Assembly (NCBI GenBank): GCA_037367405.1
Contig: JAZKJV010007250.1
Span: 124,001 to 188,000 of the forward strand
DNA length: 64,000 bases
Reading direction: 5' to 3'
Origin: Ottelia alismoides
Taxonomy: Eukaryota; Streptophyta; Magnoliopsida; Alismatales; Hydrocharitaceae
Of the stretch, positions 11,702 through 23,543 are shown piece by piece (the stretch's first letter is position 1; each line of letters starts with the position of its first letter). The notes under the pieces are model-generated. The model had not been told where the DNA came from and made no database searches. It worked only from the letters and a program-made list of their open reading frames with translations. Position numbers and translations under genes: made by a program.

Positions 11702-14700
11702 TAATGAATCTCCATTTCATCACCTTTATTCATTCATTCTGGCCTTCATTTCCTAGTTAAATGCATGTAAATATCATTATTTTACCTAAATTAACATCAT
11801 TACTTATTGTATAAATATTATATAAAAGGCTAGAATAAAAGACAACATTAAAGAATAAAGGAAAGAAAAGACAAATTAATAAAATGTCAAAGGTATTTTA
11901 TGACCCTAAATCCCAAAACCTTGGTATTATGATGATCAGGTCGACAAGGAATAAAGTAGGGCGAGATAAAGGTCAAAAAAACAATAAAAATCCGATTTGA
12001 TTATTCTTCAATTATTCATTTTTTGAACCTATTTTATTCTTTATTATTTATACCTCAAATCCATAAACTTTGTTCATGAAAAATGCAAAGAAAAATGCAA
12101 AATTGATTTCACACAAAAATAATATACAATGCTCATTCTACACTCTGAATAAAATTCCAAAACCCATACTTCACATATCCATAACTTCTCCATTAAAACT
12201 CAAAATGCATCAAAATCACTTTAATTATATTTAACTTTTAATTAGTAATTTAATGAAGGTGGTTTTATTTATTTTTGAGTTAAGATACAAAAGTTAGGTT
12301 TTGGACCCCTATTTTACTATATACCTGAATAAAGTATTCATTTTACTTATTCTTTATCTTTCTCTGTATTTATATTTTTGTAATTTTATAAATATTATTT
12401 ATATACATGTACATATTTAGAATACAATAAAACCATAAATAAAATAATAAAATAAAATAACATACTATAATACATAGATGAATACACTACACACATGCTT
12501 ATATAATAAGTACATCTATTTATTTATGTATATAAGTGGCATTATAAAAATACAACAGAAATATATTTAGGTATATTTAAATAAGTTATAAACATAAAAT
12601 TAAGTGTATAAAATAGAAAAAATTAAAATACAAAATAAAAATAAAATAAGCTATAGGTAAATATACCTATAATAATACTTGTAAATACTAACTCATAATG
12701 AATAACTCCATAAAATAAAAAAATGGATATAAATACTACATAAAATAATAAATATATTTTATTTTATAACTATTATTTAATTATTTTATCTATTATATTA
12801 TTTTTAATTATATCTTATTTTCTAATCTATTTTATCCTCTAGCGGTTTACATGGACCAATGGGAGGGCTTCTTTCGTTGACCTCTGGTCAATTGTGCCCT
12901 TTGGCGCTTCTGATAATGTCCGGAGTTCGAGCCCTTATTTTGTTCCCTTTTTTACGGGCATCTCTTCACTTTTTTTCCTTCGATTATTCATGCGAAATTC
13001 AACATCTATCAATTTTAATCCACGCCTAAGCCCTAGATCCTTTGTACATAGTTTGGATTCATCCCAAACCCTAGGTCAATAAGCCTCCTCCATTTTATCT
13101 ATGAATAAAACCTCCTCCTTCCTTCCTGATTTTTGTCCTTCTCCAAGTCCTATAGCTCTCGACCCTCATCCAAGAGTGTAGCCTGGTGACAACAGGCAGT
13201 CCCTTAAGGCTCTGGAGTGGTGGAAGGAGAAGGATAGGTGCGCCCAAGGTGGCGCTCTGGCCACCTCTGCTCCTTGGCGTAAAAATCAGGCATGATCTGC
13301 GTACTTTATCTTTATAGGTAGTTTTTCTTATTGCTTGTTCATTCCATATTCTATTTTACTCTTTGATTGTATGTATAGTTTAGATTTTAGGCTTTAGATT
13401 CACCGGAGCTCTAGAGCTCCGTCCATTGTTCCACCGTCTTCCCTTGTGCTTCGACCACCCCTGACCACTTTATCACCTCACCATGTTGCTTCTCCTCCAT
13501 TTGCGATACACCAACCACCTAGATCTACCTCAAGTTTGTGAATCGAGGTCCACAACCATCGCCTCACTGGACCTCACCACCCCTTCACTATTTTACCTTC
13601 ATTCTTCGCCAATAATGTCCAATAACCTTGCCATACCATTCTACTTGACTTCTTTGCAGGTGCTGAAGACCCTTGCGTGGGGTATTTACATCAAGAGCAT
13701 GTCCCCTAGAGCTTGAACCTTATCGAGCAGTCAGGACCCCTCCGATGGGTCCAGTCATTCTTGAATCCTCCAGAAGTTGCGGATCACTTTAGGTAACGTA
13801 CAAAGTACCTGAGCAACCATGGAAATCGTCGAGGAGCAAGAGCTAGCTGATCGAAGCTTGCCTGAAGACTTGTTCTTACATGTTCTTCAGGGAGAAAAGT
13901 AGTTGTTGGATTGGCCCTCTCCTCCAGTTCTGATCGTGGTCATCCAATCACCGCTCGCCTTGCATGTTCTATGACATCCAAGATCTGATCATGACCACTA
14001 ATCGGCGAAGCATCATCGTGCAAGGAGTGCCTACCACATGTATGAGTGGAGCACCTTTGGACCGCATGATATCATCCTTAAAATGTAAATTGCATATCTT
14101 CCCCTACCTTTTTAGTTTATTTTGACTTAGTCCTGTAAATATAATATGTAATGGCAATAAATGTGTAAAAAATATAATGAGATCCCCAGATATTTCTTAT
14201 ATTACATTTGAGTCCAATCCAACTCAGCTCATGTGCCGTCCCTTGTGAGTTAGGCATTGTGCATGTAAACCCTAATGATTTCTATATTATTGTTTAATTT
14301 ATAAAATGTAAATAATAGTTGTAAATTTTAGGGATATTTGCATTGTAGCCCCATGTCCTTATTTTAATTGCAAATATACCCTTTCTACTTCAATAATGTT
14401 TGTGATTATTTTCTATTTATTAAAAATATCTTCTATGCTGCATAAATTATGAAAAAAATAAGATTAAGTGCTTGTTTGTATACTCTTTCATGCCATATTT
14501 TTAGATTTGTATTTTGTCATTTTTCCTATTTTCTAAAAATAAAAAAGAGCACATTTTGCCCTTATTTGACTTAAAAATTCCAAAAAATATATAATTGTAT
14601 TTAAAAATTCCAAAAAATAGTCTTTATTTATTACATTTTGTACCTCTAGACCAAAAATCCTTAAATTTAGAAAAGAAAATGATTAAAAATTAAAAATCTT

Positions 14701-15435
14701 CAAAATCCTTAAAAATTTAAAAAATCACCGAAAATTCCATAAATATTAATTTCTATTCTATAATTTTATATGCATTATAAACTATATATTATAATTGATT
14801 TTGAGACATTTTGAGGCTTTTTGTTATTTCTAAATATCAAATAAATTCAACCTATTTATTTAATCCCTATTTTGGGATATTTTTTACTTAAAAATCTATA
14901 AATTAACAAAAATTATCTAAAAATCACAATAATATTAGAAGAATATATAAAATACAAAAACATTTTAGTCTGTAATTTTTGTTTATTTGAGTTGTACTCT
15001 AATTATATTACTCTATATGATATATATAATTATATATATTCTTATATATATTAAGAAATAAAGAAAATTAAAAATCAGAAAATTATAAAAAGAAATAAAA
15101 AAATTGAAAACATTTTAAAAAAGATAAAAAATAAAATAATATATAATTAAAAAATCCCACACGGAAACACAAATAAATAGACTACAAAAAGAATACATTT
15201 TTGCATTCACTTGCTTAGTCTATCATGTTTGCTCCTTGTATTCGACACTCTAAACATACTTGCACCTATACAAACATTTTGTAGAGTTACAATAAATTTT
15301 AATTCCACATTTATTTTACTTTTCCATGTTATATATATTGTAGGTTAATTGTTGTTTGAATTGGGTTTCGTAAGTGGTCACTACAACGATGCTAATTGTG
15401 TTTGATTTGTCGACCTTCGCAAAAATGCCTCAACA
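11702..15435 (+). repeat. 5' LTR of element B (about 3.7 kb)
   Basis: The start is TAATGAATCTCC followed by ATTTCATCACC, the same start as the A LTR with the terminal TG decayed to TA. The block at 11939-11972 (ATAAAGTAGGGCGAGATAAA within it) matches the U3 motif of A. The middle has the GC-rich region (12840-14090), and the 3' end keeps CTCCTTGTATTCGACACTC. A PBS follows at 15438. It is strongly diverged from A by substitutions and indels, so B is much older. Confidence 0.8.
11939..11972 (+). promoter_or_regulatory. Conserved U3 motif in LTR B
   Basis: Contains GTCGACAAGGAATAAAGTAG followed by GGCGAGATAAAGG, nearly identical to the copies in both A LTRs and about 238 bases from the LTR start in each. 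The flanking sequence is clearly less conserved. Confidence 0.5.
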
Positions 15436-15437
15436 AA

Positions 15438-15457
15438 TGGCACTGTTGCTAGGGAGC
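15438..15457 (+). other. Primer-binding site of element B, decayed
   Basis: Reads TGGCACTGTTGCTAGGGAGC against TGGCGCCGTTGCCGGGGAGC in A: four substitutions. Two of them are at C of CG or C-rich positions, consistent with an old methylated copy. It is two bases from the LTR end, as in A. Confidence 0.8.
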
Positions 15458-17138
15458 AACACCACATAGATTATATTTCTTTGCTTCTTCTCTCTTATCT
15501 ATTTGTTTATCTTTATTCTTTTTTTTCATTTATTCAATATTATTTGTGAATTGTCTAACCCTCTTCCTTGTTTGAATTTGTTGTGAGGGATCATGGATCG
15601 AGGGAGTCACTCCTTGGAGGCCTATGCACCCACGTGAAGCAGAGTCAGGGTTTCTGCACAAAGGTGATAGGAGAGAGAGCATCAAGTAAAAACTTGGGGA
15701 TTTTTTAAGACAGTAGCATTTTGTATTTTTATTTTATCTGATTTGTAATTTAAGTGAGAGAGAGAGACCTTCATTTTTAATAATTAGACTCATCAAGATA
15801 CTTCGATAATTCACGAGGTCAATTGCTCGAGTGATTCACTTGGGGGCCTCATCAGATTTTTCATGTTTTCAACGTATTTCTTTTATTTCATTTCATGAGT
15901 TTTGAGTTTTTTGCCTTTCTTTTTATTTATTTTGTACGATTGAGCCATGGCATTAGGACTTGCTTGCTTGATAGATTAGGTCCAAAGCCTTAATAACATT
16001 GCATGTACCTATAGATTCATGCTTGGACTTATTCAAATCTAATTTTTGATTATTTTAGACTTGAGACCGCGTACGGGACCCACTGTAATGGGCACTGAGG
16101 AGTCTCCAAGACTGGACCTTGGGTTTCACGTCTAGATAGTTAGCATATGGTGCTTCACATTAATAGAAATTACTATTCTAGGGCGATTTCATCAGATTGC
16201 ATTTTATATAGAGTAGTTTTCAATTCTATTATACATCCTACATGGATAGAGATGGAAAGCACTGTAAGTCTTCTAACTATGCATGCATCATCAATTTTCG
16301 ACTGCATTACTTTTCTGACCTTCTCCCTCTAATTTTGACCACCTTGGATGTTAATGGAATTGGAAACTAATTAGGCAATTGCATTGAAAAATACCAAAAA
16401 ACTGATAACCTAAAATAAATTGGGACTGCTAACTCTACTTGACTTTTAAAATAAACGTAATGGATTCATGTTTTGGGAAGAGCAACTCCCACATTGGATG
16501 CAGGTTGTTTTCTAACTGAGTGAGGCACATACACTTAAGGACTAGAGCCCCCAACCCTGGACTTGTGCCCTAAGAGCATGGGTCAGCTCTTGGGCCAAGT
16601 TACTTACTGCAAACAATTGCCTCTGACCATAGATGAAGTGATTCGTGTTCAAAAAGGTGTGGTTTGTCGACTTGGGAATGATCACTATAGGAGACTACAC
16701 CTGTGGGCTTGTATAACTATTTGAAAATCACCTAACTCTAAAATTTAAAAGATAAAATGACTATTATCTTCGGTCTTCACTGTGTTGAGTAGGTGAAAAT
16801 GGGGTTTGCTTTGTACATTGCTTGCGACTTTGGTCCATTTGTGTTCATCTTCCCTTTGAGCTATCAGTGTATGAGTCTTTTCTTATTTTCTTCTTTTATT
16901 TTCTTCATTTATTGAGTCCTTTTTCTTTTTATCGGTGTCATGATATCGTGTCTTGACCTTCATTCTAGCAGCCAGATCTTGTGGCTTCCTTCTTACCCAT
17001 ATCACTAGATCTCTAGTCTGGTTTAAGTAGACTCTCTTATTAGACCACAATTTTGTCTTTGTTCCTCTCGGACTCTCTTGCCCTCCTCGTTCCCTTCCGT
17101 GCCATCCTTTCTTTTTACGTGGGAGTATTGTGTTGTGA
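15458..17138 (+). other. Leader of element B, interrupted by element A
   Basis: Aligns by eye with the A leader: GGAGGCCTATGCA near 15617 against GGAGGCCAATGCA in A, and the CTTGGGGGCCTCATC stretch near 15839 against CCTGGGGGCCTCATC near 21701. It breaks off at 17138/17143, exactly where element A begins. No coding domain is present. Confidence 0.75.
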
Positions 17139-17143
17139 GGCAT
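17139..17143. repeat. Target-site duplication GGCAT, left copy
   Basis: GGCAT precedes the first base of the A 5' LTR and recurs directly after the last base of the 3' LTR (36825-36829). Five bases is the usual duplication size for Ty3/gypsy integrase. Confidence 0.95.
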
Positions 17144-17380
17144 TGATGAATCTCCATTTCATCACCTTTATTCTATCATTTTGGCCTCAAAAACCCCAGC
17201 AAATGCATGTAAATAGCATCAAATTCTACAAAATAGCATTCATGATTCATTGTATTAATTATACATTAAATACTGTGTTTAGTGCCAAAATTATAGAATA
17301 AAGAAAAGAAAAGAAAAATGAATAAAATATTGGAGATATTTTATGACCCAAACCCCGAGACCAAGGCCAGCATGGTATTG

Positions 17381-17413
17381 GTCGACAAGGAATAAAGTAG
17401 GGGGAGATAAGGG
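17381..17413 (+). promoter_or_regulatory. Conserved U3 motif in the A 5' LTR
   Basis: GTCGACAAGGAATAAAGTAG followed by GGGGAGATAAGGG. Same motif at the same offset in the 3' LTR (32980-33012) and in B, and in related form in D and H. It is purine-rich and contains AATAAA, but it lies some 1.3 kb upstream of the TATA box, so it is unlikely to be the polyadenylation signal. Confidence 0.5.
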
Positions 17414-18736
17414 CCAGTGTACAATAAAAACCTCATTTATTTATTCATGCATTTATGCATTTTTGACACATGTTTTGTACATACTTATTTATTCATAAAA
17501 TAAAGAAACTTTGTACATTAAAGTTGTAGATAATAATGTAAATAAAAATACAAAATTGAATTTGTGTAAAAATAATACTCAGTGTACATTTTATACACAA
17601 AATAAAAAGCCAAAATCTCAACTTCACAGACCCATATCTTGCAAATAAAAATCCAAATCACCCAAACTCACCTTTAATTGTATATAGCATTCCAAGAACT
17701 ATTTAATAAAATTGGTTTCATAATTTTTGGAGTCCATATGCAGAAGTTAGGTTTTTGGCCCTTCTTGTATATAGGATAGATTAAATTATTCTTTTTATTC
17801 AATATTCACTATTTTTATAAATTCATATTTTTAGAATTTTGTAACTGATGTACATAATGCATACACACATTAAAAGTAATGAAAAACCAAAAATAATTTG
17901 CAAAATAAAATAAGTCTACAAAAATTCATAGACAAAATACATATGCTATATATCTATACATAAATAAAAAGGATTTTATTCCTTGGTTCTTTTATTCTTT
18001 TATATTTTTATAATAATGTATACATTATACATAACTCATTAAAAATACAAACCCAAAATAAAAATCAAGAAAATACAAATAATAAATTAAGTATACAAAA
18101 TACATAGGTAAAAGACCTATAAAGAAACCTACATATACATATACCTATTTCTTTAAAAATATAAATAAACTCCTAAAAATTAAATAAAAATACCTTTATA
18201 CTCACAAAAATAAATTATAAATTTATAAAATAAGTCATTAAAATAATAAAAGAAAATAAACAAATTAAAAATAAAATACCCAAAAATACATGTAAATACA
18301 CACATATACACATTATTAAATTAAAACCATAATAAAATACTTCGAAAAATTCAGTAAAAATCATAAATAAATACTAGACGAGATAATACACATTTTTTAT
18401 TTTATAAGAAAAAATTAATAAAATCGTTTAAGGTGTCAAATAAATCAATCTCTAATCAGGTCTCCTATTTTGGCGGCTAGCGGCCGACGTGGACCAATCG
18501 CAAGCCGGCCTTCGTTGACCTCTGGTCAACTGTCCCATCCAAGGCCCTGCGCCTCTGGACTGTCCATTCCCCCGATTTCATGCATTTTTCCTGGGCACAC
18601 CAACCATCAATCAAAGATGCTTCCTTCACAAGAATTGCTCTCTAATCTTCCATGATGCCCGCCAAAATCTTAGATCAATTAGATATTCATTGGATCAGCC
18701 AATAATCGCCGGTCAATAAGGCCACTCGCCAATGTC

Positions 18737-18744
18737 TATAAATA
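18737..18744 (+). promoter_or_regulatory. TATA box of the A 5' LTR
   Basis: TATAAATA, preceded by two CCAAT-like elements and followed by a sharp change from AT-rich to GC-rich sequence. The equivalent box is identical in the 3' LTR at 34337-34344. Transcription would start near 18770, making everything upstream U3. Confidence 0.7.
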
Positions 18745-19040
18745 AGTAGCTCCGCCTCCTTCCTTGAATTTGGCCACTTTTAATCCGATCTCAAGCCTTG
18801 ATTCTAGTCCTAGGACATTCCTCGTGACAGGGGGTGTGTGCTGGTGCCTCGAATCGGCCGGAGGGAGGATAGTTTTGTCGCGCCGGAGCTCCGGCGTCCG
18901 CCCTGCTCCCTGGAGGCCCGCAGGTATAAGAGTTGTCTCTTTCTTTGCTTTTTAGATAGTTTCTAATGTTAGCTTTCCATTCAAGTCATTAGATTAGGTT
19001 TTAGTTAATTACCTTTGCTTAAAAATCAAAATTCGAAGTT

Positions 19041-19061
19041 CGCCGGAGCTCCGCTCCGGCG
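19041..19061. repeat. Perfect GC palindrome in the A 5' LTR
   Basis: Arms CGCCGGAGC and GCTCCGGCG around TCC. The matching site in the 3' LTR (34641-34660) has lost the right arm and about 17 bases net, so the two LTRs differ here by a deletion. Confidence 0.85.
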
Positions 19062-21250
19062 ACTTCTTCACCATAAACCCCACTGTTTCCGCCCGCCATT
19101 CGCATCTCATCTCGTTCCTTGTCGTATTCTCCATCGAACGCACACTTCAGATCAACCCAGGACCTTCGGTCTTGGCGAATCGGGGCTCCACCTCCGTCGT
19201 TCGCCGGAGCCCCTCCGCCCACCTTCATTTTGCGTTGCAGCTTCAAAACCCCGGGTCGAGGAGATAGCTATCTCGCCCGTGGTTCTTCCTATGCAGGTAC
19301 ATCGAGGAATAGAGCCCATCTGGGCTTGCATTGAACCAGGAAGAGGTTCCTGGGGGCCCCCTTCTTCTCCGACCTCGCTCCTTCGACTCGGACCCCCAGG
19401 AGCCATGAAAGCACCATCAGTCAACGCGGGATGTCATCAGCTACGAGCGGAGCGCGTCAGAGGCGAGGAAGGTGCCCGTAGGAGCCTGAGCTGCCCGATC
19501 GAAGCTCGCCGGGGGCGAGCTTCTTCCTTGTTCTTCCAGGCAGCTTCAGTACCATCAGATCGAAGGAGTCGGCCCAGATTGAACAGGGCTGTCAGATGAA
19601 GCACTGCACCGACCGTTTGATCAGCGAGGTTGCTCTAATCTACGCCGTCATCTGCGAATCATCATCGGCCGACAGGAGCACGACGCGTGGCAAGTGGACG
19701 CGGTCCAACCGTCGGATCGCACGCCTTATTTGGGGGTAAATTTCACATCTAGCCCCCGCCTTTTTGTATTTATAGTTTAATACCAAAAATAAAAAGTCAC
19801 GTTGTAAATAAAGTGTATATTTTATAGAAGGACCCCCAATGTTTTTAGATTTACATTTTAGTCCTTTCGAGCCTCACGTGCAGCAACCACGTGAGGCGCG
19901 TGAAAACTGCTAGTAAACCCTGCCGTGTTTTTGTAATTATAAAATGGTCCTGAAAATATAAGTTTACGTGTATTTTTATTGTGATTTTTGCATGAATGCC
20001 CCTGAGAGATATTTTAATTGCAAAAATACCCCTGTCAGGCCATTTAGTTTTGAATGCTTTGTCTATTTATTTTGTGCTCCATATTTATTCGAAAATTTTT
20101 ACAAAAATAGACTTAAGCTCCTGATTGGTTGTTCTTGCACGCCCTATTTTTAGTTTTGCATTTTATTGCATTTTTGCATTTATTAAAAATAAAAAACATG
20201 TCTTTTATTCACTGTCTAACTTATAAAATCCCAAAAAATATGAAAATGCCTCGAAAAATTCCAAAAACATTCCCTATGGTGCATGTTGACCTACTTTAGT
20301 ATCAATCCAAAAATCCTTAAAAATCTCAAAAAAAAACCCTGTAAAACCCAAAAATACCAAAAAACTTCAAAAAAATGTATAAAATCAAAGAAAAATCAGA
20401 AAAATATAAGCTCAGTCCCTATTTATGCTTGGTTTTATTATCTTTATTAGAAAAATAGCGTGGAAAATTTTTGAGGCTGTTTGCTATTTTTAATGCCTAT
20501 TTTTCTGATAGCCAGACCCTATTCCATTGTTCGCTCTTATTTTGCTATTTAAAAATACTAAAAATGTTTGGAAAAATGCCAAAAAAACCACAAAAATAGT
20601 AAAAAATCATAAAAACCCTAAAAAGACTTTATCCCTGAATTTTTGAATTTTTTGAGTATTTTTATAAATAGTATAGTACCTCTTTATGTATATGTATGTA
20701 TTGCCTAAAAAAAAGAGAAAAAAAATATATATATCTAATTACTTTCATATATTTATATATTTATTTATTAACCCTAATATATAAAAAAATGTATTTTATC
20801 ATATTTATATATACCTATATATATTGCATGTATTACAAGTTATATACTAACCCTCTATGGGTATACATATATCTATAAATATATATTTAATATCTATATA
20901 TATATTACCTAATTATGTTATTAAAAACAACAAAAAAATATAATATATAAAATAAAATAAAAAAAATTCTAAAATTCAAAAACCCACTTCACACAAGGAT
21001 GACTCTGAGATACATGTAGGCTATGGTATTTTGTATTGCTCTCTGTGGTTCGACCTCTACATGCTTGTCACTGTACATTTTATGTTAGAGTAAATAAAGA
21101 TTAATTCACATTTCTTTTTGAGCTTCATTGTTTATTCTTTGGTTGTGGGTTAATTGCTGATTAACACCGGTCTTGTATGAATGGTCGCCTCAGCGACAAC
21201 ACTTTTATATCTTTCATGGTGACCCTCGTGGAAAACCGCCTGCTATCAGA

Positions 21251-21270
21251 TGGCGCCGTTGCCGGGGAGC
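21251..21270 (+). other. Primer-binding site of element A (tRNA-Asp type)
   Basis: TGGCGCCGTTGCCGGGGAGC, two bases after the LTR end. This is the PBS typical of Athila/Calypso-type elements, primed by tRNA-Asp. Confidence 0.95.
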
Positions 21271-23543
21271 AATGAGCATAGCCTAATTTATTTTGTCATT
21301 CTTGTATAAAAAATTCTTGATTTATCATTCATTTTTGTGAGCAGCTATTTTTATTGCTATTAATCACCATGCTTAATTTATTTATTTATTGTGATCATTT
21401 CATCTGCTCCATTTGATTGATTGAGCTCTACTAATGCATTCTTTTTGTGACTTTGATGCGAGGGCCCGCCACGCGAAGATGGCTTCTTCGGAGGCCAATG
21501 CAGCCAAGCTTGGAGGAGGATGGTCTTCTTCTCATGACCATCTGGAGAGAGCACCAAGGAAGCAAAGAGAGGAGGATTAGATAGGTGTAGATATTTAGGA
21601 TTATTTATTTTGTAATTTATGGTGAGAGAGAGAAAATTTTGGCATGTAATTAAACAGGACTCTACTCTTCACAATGAGGTCCAGTGCCCGGGTGATTGTT
21701 CACCTGGGGGCCTCATCGCGGCTTCTCGAGTTTCATCTCTTTATTTTCTTTGTTTTCCGATGTTTTGAGCTTTCCGCCTTTCTTTTACTTTGTTTTGTGT
21801 GCTTGGAGCCCCTAGATATAGGTTGCTTGACTCGGTAGCTAGGTCCAAACATTAATAAGAATGCATGTTCCTATAGTCTACTTCGCTTAGATCTAGTCAA
21901 ACTTAAACTAGCCGTTCATTTATCTCTTAGCCCTTATGCCGCAGTGAGCCCTGTAAAGCGCTTTCTCCTAAGCTCAAGTGTGTTGAGTACAGAGGAGGGG
22001 TGAGCCAAGACCGGACCCTTCGGGCTAGAGATAAATGAGCGACTTATGGTTCTTCACGTTAATAGCAGCTTATGTTTAGGACGATTTTGTGCCTTGCATA
22101 CCGACATTTAGATAGGTTTAAAAATTCTGTTTTGCATACCACATGGAGAGAGCTGGGATGCACTGTAAGTCTTCTAACTCAGCACGCATCATTCGGTTCA
22201 ATGGTGAGATTTCCATCATGGAACCACTTGCACGGTTTTTCCGCTATCTCCCTCTGATTTTGAGCACCTAGGACTTAAATGAAAATCTACAAAAACATTA
22301 GGCACTGGTATGAAACAGACTCAAAAAAAGTGAAAACCAAAAAAATAAAACAAGGGGACTGCTAAATAAACTTTGACCTTAATTAAAATCTGTAATGGAC
22401 TATCATTATACCGGGTTCATAAAGCCCTCATTGTTTTCAGGTACCTTGGAGGGGGACCAAAACCCTACTCCCTTGAGCGAGTGCGACCCCTAAGGATTAA
22501 AGCTTAAAACCCAGTCTGCAACTGCCTTGTGTATCGCCTGGATTACCGAAGTAATGGCGCTTCTATCGTACGTAGGCGAGTAGGACTTGATCACCAATGG
22601 TGACTCTCTGTTGTGAGAGCATCGACCCTGTCCGAAGTATTGAGCATAGGCCACGCCTTCACGGGGGTGTCTGTCTCATCGTCCTGCGTCCGAGTAGGTT
22701 CTTGCATGCTCACGGGTGATTCCGTTGCGAGCGAGAACCGAAGTATTGGTTTCGCCTATCGGCTTCCTCTCTCTTTTCTTTGGCTGAGTAGGGATCCAGG
22801 AAGGGTTACAAGGACTCCAAAAAGTATAGACTACATGTTACACAGGAGGAGGACAAGTACGGGATACTCTTCCGGCAGTACTCTCTCTCCTATAGGGTAG
22901 CGTACTAAGGACTTGTTATAAGATATGCCTGAAAAAACTCACAACTCTAAAAATGAAAAGATAATAAATAGCCGAACTTTCACGGCTTCACATGGCGTGA
23001 GTTGGTGAACCTAATTTTGTATTGTGTTTGTATGGATCTAGATTAAGGTTCAAAGATCAAGTCCCGCGCATTTGCGCACATTTTGTTGTTTCTCCCTTTG
23101 ACCACCCCGCTCAACCGAGCCTCTCTACTGTTTTACACTCCTTTTATTCCTCGTTGACCACCGTATCTTTCATCCAACATCCGATCCTCTTTTGTGCTTT
23201 GCGAAGTTGATCCATGGATGGTTTCCGTCGGGACCATGCCGACACCCGCATCGATTCCATGAACTCAACTCCGCCAATAAATTCGAGGCGATTCCCGAGA
23301 ACCCGATCCGGACTTTGCGGATCGATCTCCAGACTCTTCGTTTTCTACCTTTCTCTTGGCCACCCAATAAACTGGGATCACTTTTGTCCCATTTCCGCCG
23401 TTGTGAATGGAAGTCGATTACAATCTACATCCTTTTCCATTCACAACATGCTGGGGTTGACCTGAATTCCAGCTTAATCACGGCAGCTGAAAGTAATTAC
23501 AAGTGATCTGATTCGGACTATCTCATTATGCAGATAGAAGCCA
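21271..23543 (+). other. Untranslated leader of element A
   Basis: About 2.3 kb between PBS and gag. Short frames occur but none has a recognisable domain, and every candidate is interrupted within about 100 codons. An in-frame TAG at 23535-23537 closes the gag frame upstream of 23544. A nearby ATG (23528) lies in another frame, so the real gag start is not certain. A long leader of this kind is usual in Athila elements. Confidence 0.75.

Larger units (their letters stand above)
17144..21248 (+). repeat. 5' LTR of element A (4,105 bp)
   Basis: Begins TGATGAATCTCC and ends CTGCTATCA, two bases before the PBS. Order of parts: AT-rich U3 with the purine motif at 17381-17413, CCAAT-type boxes near 18491 and 18696, TATAAATA at 18737-18744, a GC-rich transcribed part (18770-19720) and an AT-rich U5-like tail. 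The GC-rich block gives several overlapping frames on both strands, none with a domain. Near the 3' end it has CTCTGTGGTTCGACCTC, shared in form with the other LTRs. Confidence 0.96.

Noticed and set aside
19015..19599. A 194-codon plus-strand frame in the A LTR (and its counterpart near 34862-35170)
   Set aside because: It spans the GC-rich transcribed part of the LTR, is not kept whole in the 3' LTR and has no recognisable domain. Overlapping minus-strand frames there are equally long.
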